This document shows positions 1 to 6,809 of a stretch of 64,000 nucleotides of DNA, one piece after another. The notes below the pieces were generated by a model that worked only from the letters and a program-made list of their open reading frames with translations, ran no database searches and was not told the DNA's origin. The stretch covers positions 79,584 through 143,583 of the forward strand of contig NZ_VWRQ01000019.1 in assembly GCF_008635795.1 (NCBI RefSeq), given 5' to 3'. Origin of the DNA: Paenibacillus tepidiphilus. GTDB lineage: Bacteria > Bacillota > Bacilli > Paenibacillales > Paenibacillaceae. Position numbers and translations under genes: made by a program. How positions within the stretch are numbered: position 1 is the first letter of the stretch; each line of letters begins with the position of its first letter.

Positions 1-2
1 AG

Positions 3-935
3 GTGCTGGAGCAGAAGCGCACGGAGCTATGGATCGCAGGCGGGCTGCTGCTTCTGGCGCTGGCCGCAATCTATGCGGTACTGCTGTATATCCGTAAAGC
101 TATCATTCGGCCCTTCCACCAGATCGAGGAGCTGCCGTATGCTCTGGCCCGCGGGCGTGTACCCACCGGCATGAAGGAGTTGAAGCACCGTTATTTCGGG
201 CGGCTGATCTGGGGGCTGGATGTGCTGCGCGAGACACTGGAGGCCCAGAAGCAGACCAATGTCCGGCTGGAGAAGGAGCGGCAGACGCTGATTGCGTCGC
301 TCTCCCATGAGCTGAAGACGCCGGTGGCTGCGATCAAACTGTACTCCAGCGCGCTGTACGGGAACTTGTATACAGATGACGCGAAGCGGGCAGCGACGGC
401 CAGGAAGATCGAACAGCAGGCGGAAATCATCGAAGGGCAGATCGCGGAGCTGATCACGGCTTCATCCTCACCGCTGCAGGAGATCAGTGTCCTGAGCCAT
501 GAGTTTTATTTGAGCGACTGGCAGGAGCGGGTGCTGGAGAATCACCGGGAACGGCTGGAGCTGCGCAAGATCCGGCTGGACATCGGCCCTTACGAGGACA
601 AGCTGCTGCGCGGGGATGCGGCTAAGCTCCAGGAGGTCATGGATAATCTGCTCGACAACGCGGTGAAGTACGGCGATGGACGGGCCATCCGCCTGTCTTT
701 CCGGGTGGAAGAGTACCGCCAACTGATTGAGGTGGAAAATACGGGGGCTTCGCTGTCGCCAGCCGAGCTGCCGCATATCTTCAGCAGCTTCTGGCGCGGC
801 TCGAATTCCGCCGGGAAGCCGGGCAACGGGCTGGGACTATACATCTCCAGACAGCTGCTGCGGCAGATGGATGGAGATCTGTACGCCGAGACCAGGGAAC
901 AGGGCATGGCCTTTGTGTTGGTGCTGCGCTTCTGA
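3..935 (+). CDS. Sensor histidine kinase (5' end cut by window)
   Basis: Membrane sensor kinase that would autophosphorylate on His and pass the phosphate to a response regulator outside the window. Visible parts, numbered from the window edge: a transmembrane helix at about residues 10-30, a HAMP-like linker, an H-box (SHELKTPVAA, His about 102), an N-box (MDNLLDNAVKY, about 212) and a G-box (GNGLGLYIS, about 275). The frame is open to the window edge, so the true start and the extracellular sensor are missing. HisKA plus HATPase_c family is clear; the signal sensed cannot be told. A GC-rich hairpin follows the stop. Confidence 0.93.
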   Translation: MLEQKRTELWIAGGLLLLALAAIYAVLLYIRKAIIRPFHQIEELPYALARGRVPTGMKELKHRYFGRLIWGLDVLRETLEAQKQTNVRLEKERQTLIASLSHELKTPVAAIKLYSSALYGNLYTDDAKRAATARKIEQQAEIIEGQIAELITASSSPLQEISVLSHEFYLSDWQERVLENHRERLELRKIRLDIGPYEDKLLRGDAAKLQEVMDNLLDNAVKYGDGRAIRLSFRVEEYRQLIEVENTGASLSPAELPHIFSSFWRGSNSAGKPGNGLGLYISRQLLRQMDGDLYAETREQGMAFVLVLRF

Positions 936-949
936 AGGGTAATGATCTG

Positions 950-986
950 GGAAGCCCCGCTTTGCGGGAGTATGTAGCGGGGTTCC
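950..986 (+). terminator. Hairpin between kinase and cupin genes
   Basis: Inverted repeat GGAAGCCCCGCT / AGCGGGGTTCC with a 14-nt loop, beginning 15 bases after the kinase stop. There is no T-run, so it may be a weak terminator or an RNA-stabilising stem rather than a classical terminator. Confidence 0.4.
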
Positions 987-1006
987 AGTAGAGGAGGCTG
1001 ATGTAT

Positions 1007-1537
1007 ATGACGCATATTGCACCCGTACCTGCTTCGGAAATTACCGTCAAGCCCTTCCGGTTCACGGACGATGGCCTTGTCCCGAACAATCCCGGGCTGC
1101 CTGTGCTGGTCTATTCCGGCGCTTTGAGGGAGCATCCCGAATCCGCCGAGGAGCTGTTTAACCGCAATGGCTGGGGCAACAGCTGGCAGAACGGTGTGTT
1201 CGGTTATCATCACTATCACGGCAACTCGCATGAGGTGCTGGGCGTGATGAGAGGCAGCGCCCGGCTCCAGCTTGGCGGTGAGCATGGCGCCGCGCTTGAG
1301 GTGCGCGCCGGCGATATCGTGGTCCTGCCTGCCGGAACAGGCCACAAACGCCTGTCGGCCAGCAGCGATTTCCGCGTGGCGGGCGCGTATCCCGGCGGAA
1401 TGAGCTACAACACCCGCCGGGACAATACCGCCGACCACGACGCGGCGCTGGCGGAGATTCCCCGCGTGCCGCTGCCGGATAGCGATCCCGTTTACGGAGC
1501 GCAAGGCCCGCTGCTGGAGCGGTGGCGGGAGAGCTAG
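1007..1537 (+). CDS. Cupin-domain protein
   Basis: Single-domain cupin of 176 residues. The central part has the metal-binding pattern HHYHGNSHE followed by a glycine-rich turn, and the second cupin motif has LPAGTGHK, so His/His/Glu/His ligands for a divalent metal are present. Catalytic activity cannot be assigned; it resembles stand-alone cupins annotated from sequence only. Two in-frame ATGs lie at 1001 and 1007. The GAGGAGG ribosome site is 3 nt from the first and 9 nt from the second, so the second is preferred. It follows the kinase by about 70 bases in the same direction. Confidence 0.82.
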   Translation: MTHIAPVPASEITVKPFRFTDDGLVPNNPGLPVLVYSGALREHPESAEELFNRNGWGNSWQNGVFGYHHYHGNSHEVLGVMRGSARLQLGGEHGAALEVRAGDIVVLPAGTGHKRLSASSDFRVAGAYPGGMSYNTRRDNTADHDAALAEIPRVPLPDSDPVYGAQGPLLERWRES

Positions 1538-1594
1538 AATGAGAGAGTGGCTTGCTGCTAATGGCTGCTGTCGAGGTACTAAGTGGAAATACGC

Positions 1595-1764
1595 CAACTA
1601 ATTCGCACTTATTGACTGGAATTGCAGATCTAGTTAGATAATCGCCACTTAATATGGGTGAAAGTTCGCTCTGGCCCAGATATTGGACAAATTAAGTGGC
1701 GATTATCGAATTAGTTAGCTGTAAAACTTAAAAATGGTGAAATTAGTGTGCGAAAATCGAACTA
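1595..1764 (+). repeat. Dispersed modular intergenic repeat, copy A
   Basis: Contains a module TAGTTAGATAATCGCCACTT (1631-1650), its inverted partner AATTAAGTGGCGATTATCGA (1690-1709) and a third module AATTAGTGTGCGAAAATCGA (1741-1760). The same modules occur at about 12.6, 50.6 and 56.0 kb. It lies in the non-coding stretch between the cupin and acetyltransferase genes and has no long ORF. Confidence 0.85.
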
Positions 1765-1823
1765 AAGTTTGACCAGACGGGTTCCGTACAATTAAAACCC
1801 GGAAACCGCTAAAGCCGGAAACT

Positions 1824-1870
1824 CAAGGAGCCTGAACCGTGCCGCTGACAGCGGCAGTTCAGGCTCCTTG
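1824..1870 (+). other. Long perfect hairpin upstream of acetyltransferase
   Basis: Two stacked stems: CAAGGAGCCTGAAC (1824-1837) pairs with 1857-1870, and TGCCGCT (1840-1846) pairs with 1850-1856 around a GAC loop. No T-run follows, so it is not a typical terminator. It could be a terminator remnant or an RNA structure in the leader of the next gene. Confidence 0.6.
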
Positions 1871-1933
1871 CGGCAGTTCAGGCCGCGGTTGAAGCTAACA
1901 AGTTATAATATAACGCGGAAAGCAGGAGCGATA

Positions 1934-2743
1934 ATGATAGAGTTGAAGCCAGAGCAGTATCTGCTGGCAGAGTCTTTTTTTACCGGCAAGAAGCAGTATA
2001 TCCCGGCGCTGGCTGTCCTGCACGGCAACTATCCGGGCCGCGTATTTGCAGACCGACTGGTTGATCCGTCGGCGGCTGTAGTCTGGGCTACAGACAGATG
2101 GATGTACTTTGAGGGCGACATGGAACAGGCGGAGACCTTGCGGCAGTTTGCCGCTTTTGTAGAGAATACAGCCGTCCCGGACTGCGAATTGCGCAATGAG
2201 CGATGGTTCGAAGTGTACACCGGAGACTACAGTGGGCTGGATCGGTTTCTCCGCTCGGGAATAAAGCGGCTTGAGGTGCTTAAGCACCGGGAATCTTCTT
2301 ATGTGCTGAATCTGGAGAAGTTCACAGCGCTGCCGGAGCTGATTATTCCGGGGCCTGCGGGTCAGCTGCGTGTAGAGATCGGTGAATATCCGGTTCTGGA
2401 AGACGGGCCGGGCCATCCTGCCGCTGTAAATAAGAGGTTCCAGCAAATGACCCGGACCGGAGCAGCGGTCCTGCGCGGTGAGGAAATGCTGGCGCTTTGC
2501 CGGAATAACGGGTTGATGCTGGATAGGGAGTATTTTGTAGATACCGATACGTTTGCAGCGGAGGAACGCGGAAAGGGCTATGCCATGCTGGCTGCAGCTA
2601 CATTAATCCGTTACTATCTGGCACAGGGAAAGCATCCGCTATGGGAAACTACACATGACAATTTGCCTTCGCACAGGCTGGCTCTCAAGCTGGGGTTCGA
2701 ACCGATGGAGGATTATCCGGTATACGCTTTTGTATTAAAGTAA
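1934..2743 (+). CDS. GNAT-family acetyltransferase (GNAT_acetyltran type)
   Basis: Predicted acetyl-CoA-dependent N-acetyltransferase of 269 residues. The N-terminal half (PSAAVVWATDRWMYFEGD region) and the C-terminal half with the acetyl-CoA segment EERGKGYAMLAAATLIRYYL, followed by THDNLPSHRLALKLGF, are typical of the two-part GNAT_acetyltran family (PF12746). The substrate is unknown. The start is the ATG at 1934, preceded by AGGAGCG. A TTG further upstream in frame falls inside the hairpin and has no ribosome site. It is a single gene with no obvious operon partner. Confidence 0.85.
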   Translation: MIELKPEQYLLAESFFTGKKQYIPALAVLHGNYPGRVFADRLVDPSAAVVWATDRWMYFEGDMEQAETLRQFAAFVENTAVPDCELRNERWFEVYTGDYSGLDRFLRSGIKRLEVLKHRESSYVLNLEKFTALPELIIPGPAGQLRVEIGEYPVLEDGPGHPAAVNKRFQQMTRTGAAVLRGEEMLALCRNNGLMLDREYFVDTDTFAAEERGKGYAMLAAATLIRYYLAQGKHPLWETTHDNLPSHRLALKLGFEPMEDYPVYAFVLK

Positions 2744-2842
2744 ACGCTTAATTCCTGCTGGACCTATGGTGTACGGGCGTACATAATAGGGGAGGAACAC
2801 CATTTGCGAACTTACTTTTGAGCATAGAAGGAGGCAGCATAG

Positions 2843-3826
2843 ATGAACTACCGTAAACTGGGCAACACCGGACTTGAAGTCAGCGAGGTGAGCTTTGGCA
2901 CCTGGGCCATCGGCGGAGACTGGGGAATGAGCAGAGATGAGGACGGCTTGCGCGGGCTTGCCCTCGCGATGGAGCAGGGGGTTAATTTCTTCGATACCGC
3001 CGACGTATACGGCTCCGGCCATGCCGAGGACCTGCTCGCCAAGGCGACCAAAGGCAAAGAGGATGAAATTCATATTGCCACGAAATTTTGCCGAGCCGGG
3101 GACATTCATAATCCGGACACCTATTCGGAGCGGCAGGTGCGCGAATATTGCGAACAGAGTCTGCGGCGGCTGCAGCGGGAGGCCATCGACCTGTATCAGA
3201 TCCATTGTCCGCCGATTGAGATTCTCCGTGACGGCAGTGTGTTCGGGGTGCTGGACCGCTTGAAGCAGGAGGGCAAAATCCGCCATTACGGCGTCTCCGT
3301 TGAGACCGTAGAGGAAGGACTGCTCTGTCTGGAGGCTCCGGGTGTCCAGGCGCTGCAGGTCATTTTCAACCTCTTCCGCCAGCAGCCGGCACTTGAGCTT
3401 CTGCCCCGGGCAAAGGCGCAGGGGGTAGGCATTCTGGCCCGACTGCCGCTCGCCAGCGGTCTCCTCACCGGAAAGTTCAAGGAAGACAGTGAATTCGAGG
3501 CCAGCGACCACCGCAATTATAATGCCAACGGCAAAGCCTTTAATGTAGGCGAGACCTTCGCCGGCCTGCCGTTCCGCAAAGGAGTGGAACTGGCACGCAG
3601 CCTGGACTGGATAGCTGAAGGGCGGGGCAATATGACCCGGGCATCGATGCGCTGGATTCTCGGCCACCCGGCGGTCAGCTGCGTGATTCCGGGCTTCAAG
3701 AATGAAGGCCAGGTCACGGATAATCTGCAGGCATCGGAGGTTCCGCCGTTTACAGCGGAGGAAATGAAGCGTCTCGGCGCCTGGTACCGGGAGGACGTGG
3801 CTCCCCATATTCGCGGAGGGGTATGA
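2843..3826 (+). CDS. Aldo/keto reductase
   Basis: NAD(P)H-dependent oxidoreductase of 327 residues with a TIM-barrel fold. The catalytic tetrad is visible: Asp and Tyr in FFDTADVYGSGHAE, Lys in HIATKF and His in LYQIHC. The C-terminal WILGHPAVSCVIPG segment is the usual nucleotide-binding end of the family. The physiological aldehyde or ketone is unknown. The ribosome site AGGAGGCAGC precedes the ATG. The stop lies about 10 bases before the ribosome-protection GTPase, whose ribosome site sits in the last codons of this gene, so the two are probably translationally coupled. Confidence 0.92.
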   Translation: MNYRKLGNTGLEVSEVSFGTWAIGGDWGMSRDEDGLRGLALAMEQGVNFFDTADVYGSGHAEDLLAKATKGKEDEIHIATKFCRAGDIHNPDTYSERQVREYCEQSLRRLQREAIDLYQIHCPPIEILRDGSVFGVLDRLKQEGKIRHYGVSVETVEEGLLCLEAPGVQALQVIFNLFRQQPALELLPRAKAQGVGILARLPLASGLLTGKFKEDSEFEASDHRNYNANGKAFNVGETFAGLPFRKGVELARSLDWIAEGRGNMTRASMRWILGHPAVSCVIPGFKNEGQVTDNLQASEVPPFTAEEMKRLGAWYREDVAPHIRGGV

Positions 3827-3836
3827 CGGCTGAATA

Positions 3837-5804
3837 ATGATGAACAAAACCATCGGGCTGCTGGCACATGTGGACGCCGGCAAGACCACGCTTGCCGAAC
3901 AACTGCTCTTTCATACACAGACCATTCGCAGCCGGGGGCGGGTGGATCACAAGGATACCTTTCTCGATACGCATGCGATTGAAAAAGCGCGCGGGATTAC
4001 CGTCTTCGCCGACCAGGCGGAATTGGTCTACGGTTCATCCCGCTACTTTCTGCTGGACACGCCGGGCCATGTCGATTTCTCCCCGGAGATGGAACGGACA
4101 CTCCAGGTGCTGGATTACGCCGTTGTCATCGTCAGTGCGGTTGAAGGGGTGGAGAGCCATACCGAGACAGTCTGGCATTTGCTGCGGCGGCACGGGATTC
4201 CAACCTTTTTCTTTATCAACAAGACGGACCGCGCCGGCGCTGATCCGCAGCGCGTGCTCACGGAAATCCGCGAGACGCTCAGCCCGGATGCCGTGTTGCT
4301 GCCGCGTCTGACGTCTCAGGCCATGCCGGAGGAGCTGAAGGCATTCATGGCTGAACGCGATGAACGGTTGTTCAGCGCCTATCTGGAAGGGAATCTTCCG
4401 GATGATGGGTGGCACCGGGAATTGGCCGCCATGGTACACAGCGGGGCCCTGTTCCCTTGTACGGCGGGCTCGGCCCTGCAGGATCAGGGAATAGCCGAAT
4501 TCCTTGCGCAGCTGGAGGCTTTGACGGTCAGCGCATATGATCATACTTTGCCCTTTGCCGGCAGAGTCTACAAAATCCGCCACGACGACAAAGGCACCCG
4601 GATGACTTATATCAAAGCGCTGCAGGGCCTGCTCAAAGTCAGGGATGAACTGTCCTATGGGCCGGAGGGGCAGCGGCTCTCGGAGCGCGTGACCGCGATC
4701 CGCAAAGTCAGCGGTTCTAAGCAAGAGGCTGCGGATTGGGGAGCTGCCGGTGAATTATTCGCCGTCGTCGGGCTCTCGTCCGCGCTGCCCGGTGACGGGG
4801 TGGGCGCAATTGCCGGGTCTGCGGGCAGCGATTTGGTGCCGACGCTGAAATCGCGCGTAGCCTTCGCGCCGCCCGCACATTTGAAGGAAGTGCTGCAGGC
4901 CTTCATGATCCTTGGCGCCGAGGACCCTTCGCTGAATGTCAGCTGGGAGGAGCAGCTGCAGGAGCTGCATATTCATGTAATGGGCCAGATTCAGCTTGAG
5001 GTGCTGGAGCAAATTCTGCGGGAGCGTTTCCGCATCACCGTTACCTTCGGTGAGCCGGAAATTCTCTATAAGGAGACCATTGTGTCCACGGCGTACGGAT
5101 ATGGGCATTTTGAGCCGCTGGGCCACTATGCCGAAGTGCATCTGAAGCTGGAGCCCGGGGAACGCGGCAGCGGGATCACGGTAATCAATGCTTGCCATCC
5201 GGATGATCTGGCCACCGGCTACCAGCACCAGATCGTGCAGATTCTGCAGGAGGAAGGCCATCATGGCCTGCTCACCGGATCGCCGCTGACGGACCTGCAG
5301 CTTACCCTGCTAAGCGGACGGGCGCACAACAAGCATACTAGCGGGGGTGATTTCCGCGAAGCCGCGCTGCGGGCGCTCCGCCAGGGGCTGGAGCAGGCGG
5401 ATAATGTGCTGCTGGAGCCGGTCTATGCCTGCAAAATCCGGATACATCCGGATGACCTGGGCAGGGTGATGACGGATATCCGCCAGGCTGCCGGAAGCTT
5501 TGCGCCGCCGGAGATGACCGGCAGCCAGGCCGTTATTTCCGGTACAGTTCCCGTGGCCAGCTTTATGAACTATGCTGTGCGGCTGGCCTCTATGACACAG
5601 GGCAAAGGATCGTTATCCCTGCGCGTGGCGGGGTACCAGCCCTGCCACCAGACGGAGGCCGTCGTTCTGGCGAAGAATTACAATAAGAATGCCGACCCGC
5701 TATATACGGGTGCCTCCATCTTCTGCTCCAAAGGACAGGCGTATTCGGTACCCTGGGAGGAAGCGGAGCGGCATATGCATATTAAAGAGCGCAGGGAAAG
5801 ATAG
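3837..5804 (+). CDS. Ribosomal-protection GTPase, TetM/TetO-like EF-G paralogue
   Basis: EF-G-like GTPase of 655 residues in the family that dislodges tetracycline from the ribosome. GTPase motifs are intact: AHVDAGKTT (about residues 10-18), RGITV switch I, DTPGHVDF and NKTD. Domain II and the EF-G-like C-terminal domains follow, at the usual family length (about 640-660). The divergent N-terminal region (TIRSRGRVDH) suggests a chromosomal Paenibacillus-type member rather than a mobile tetM. Whether it confers tetracycline resistance or has another ribosome role cannot be told from sequence. ATG codons at 3837 and 3840 are both possible. There are no mobile-element signs nearby. Confidence 0.85.
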   Translation: MMNKTIGLLAHVDAGKTTLAEQLLFHTQTIRSRGRVDHKDTFLDTHAIEKARGITVFADQAELVYGSSRYFLLDTPGHVDFSPEMERTLQVLDYAVVIVSAVEGVESHTETVWHLLRRHGIPTFFFINKTDRAGADPQRVLTEIRETLSPDAVLLPRLTSQAMPEELKAFMAERDERLFSAYLEGNLPDDGWHRELAAMVHSGALFPCTAGSALQDQGIAEFLAQLEALTVSAYDHTLPFAGRVYKIRHDDKGTRMTYIKALQGLLKVRDELSYGPEGQRLSERVTAIRKVSGSKQEAADWGAAGELFAVVGLSSALPGDGVGAIAGSAGSDLVPTLKSRVAFAPPAHLKEVLQAFMILGAEDPSLNVSWEEQLQELHIHVMGQIQLEVLEQILRERFRITVTFGEPEILYKETIVSTAYGYGHFEPLGHYAEVHLKLEPGERGSGITVINACHPDDLATGYQHQIVQILQEEGHHGLLTGSPLTDLQLTLLSGRAHNKHTSGGDFREAALRALRQGLEQADNVLLEPVYACKIRIHPDDLGRVMTDIRQAAGSFAPPEMTGSQAVISGTVPVASFMNYAVRLASMTQGKGSLSLRVAGYQPCHQTEAVVLAKNYNKNADPLYTGASIFCSKGQAYSVPWEEAERHMHIKERRER

Positions 5805-5805
5805 C

Positions 5806-5859
5806 GCGAACAATGCGAACAACGCTAACAACGCAAACAACGCGAACAACACGAACAAC
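5806..5859 (+). repeat. Six 9-bp tandem repeats after the GTPase stop
   Basis: Consensus unit GCGAACAAC repeated six times with single-base variants, starting one base after the stop codon. One frame reads as Asn-Ala-Asn repeats but has no credible start, so it is treated as untranslated. Confidence 0.8.
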
Positions 5860-5904
5860 AAGAGGGCTAGAGGCGTTTTTCTGACAAAAGCAGCGTCATC
5901 AACC

Positions 5905-5951
5905 AAACAGAGCAGCGGTCTCCCAACCACGGGGCGGCCGCTGCTCTGTTT
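5905..5951. terminator. Bidirectional terminator
   Basis: Perfect 14-bp stem AAACAGAGCAGCGG / CCGCTGCTCTGTTT with a 19-nt loop, between two convergent genes. T-rich sequence follows the stem on both strands, so it can serve both. Confidence 0.8.
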
Positions 5952-5963
5952 GTCATGCCTAAG

Positions 5964-6581
5964 TTAATCAATGTTCGCAATTCCCCAGACGCCAGCTTTA
6001 TTTTGCGTGAAGAAGTAAGTGATGCCCTGATTCTGGACGGTGCCATCCGGAAATTTCTTGGCGTAGCGGACCCCCACACGAATCTGATCGCGTCCGTCGA
6101 TTTTAATTTTCTCCAGGAGGTCGAGGTTGTAGAACATATACTGTACATCCGGCTCACTAAAGAACAAGGCTTCCCGCGGATACCCGTCTTCCTGCATGAA
6201 TGGCTTGAAGTCTTCTACATTCTGAGCGGTAACGGCTTCAAGGCTGCCCTTGAATTTCGCGATGATCTCTTCGTTGAAGAAGCTTTGTGGATACGGGGCA
6301 AAATCAATAAATACACCTTGCTGGAATTCTGTTTCTGTAATATCTTTGAACACCTGGGCTGCAGGATCAATCAATATTTCGGAAACCGGCTGAGCAGACA
6401 CGGAATCTGCAGCAGGACCCGGCGTTGCAGCGGAAGCAGAAACAGAAGCAGGTTGACTTGCATGGCTGCTTATTGATGCATCCTGTGCAGGCTTGTCTGC
6501 CTTTGCGCATGCGGATACAAGTAATGTCCCGGCAATGCATACTGATAACCATAGGATAGAGGGCGCTCTCAATGCTATCAT
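5964..6581 (-). CDS. Uncharacterised lipoprotein
   Basis: Secreted lipoprotein of 205 residues with a signal peptide and lipobox LVSAC (Cys 25). A Ser/Ala/Pro-rich low-complexity linker follows to about residue 65, then a globular domain of about 140 residues ending VRYAKKFPDGTVQNQG...FFTQNKAGVWGIANID. I do not recognise a named family. Start choice is odd: AAGGAGG lies only one base before the ATG at 6581. An in-frame TTG three codons later (6572) is at about 10 nt and may be the real start, which leaves the lipobox intact. It is expressed alone, convergent with the GTPase operon. Confidence 0.75.
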   Translation of the reverse strand: MIALRAPSILWLSVCIAGTLLVSACAKADKPAQDASISSHASQPASVSASAATPGPAADSVSAQPVSEILIDPAAQVFKDITETEFQQGVFIDFAPYPQSFFNEEIIAKFKGSLEAVTAQNVEDFKPFMQEDGYPREALFFSEPDVQYMFYNLDLLEKIKIDGRDQIRVGVRYAKKFPDGTVQNQGITYFFTQNKAGVWGIANID

Positions 6582-6809
6582 TCCTCCTTAAAATTGTAGA
6601 CGGATGGGGCACTGGAAAGTTGCGAGCCGGATAAGTGCGCAGCGAAAGGAAAGAAAATTATGTATATTTATACCTGTGAAATCTCCTAGTCCTAATGTAA
6701 ACTAAAGAAGCTGTCGAAATTTGGTCCGTTGCCCTATCCCTGGGACCCCTCCCGGGACTATATGGGATAACACTGCTCATTGATAACATACATAGAAGGG
6801 GTGTTAACG

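Noticed and set aside
590..1597. Long minus-strand open frame opposite kinase and cupin genes
   Set aside because: Shadow of two well-supported plus-strand genes; no recognisable domains or ribosome site.
2735..3889. Long minus-strand open frame opposite the aldo/keto reductase
   Set aside because: Antisense of a clear reductase; high GC third positions keep it open. No domains.
5689..5967. Frame with Asn-Ala-Asn repeats
   Set aside because: Begins inside the GTPase gene in another frame; the Asn repeats come from 9-bp tandem DNA repeats.
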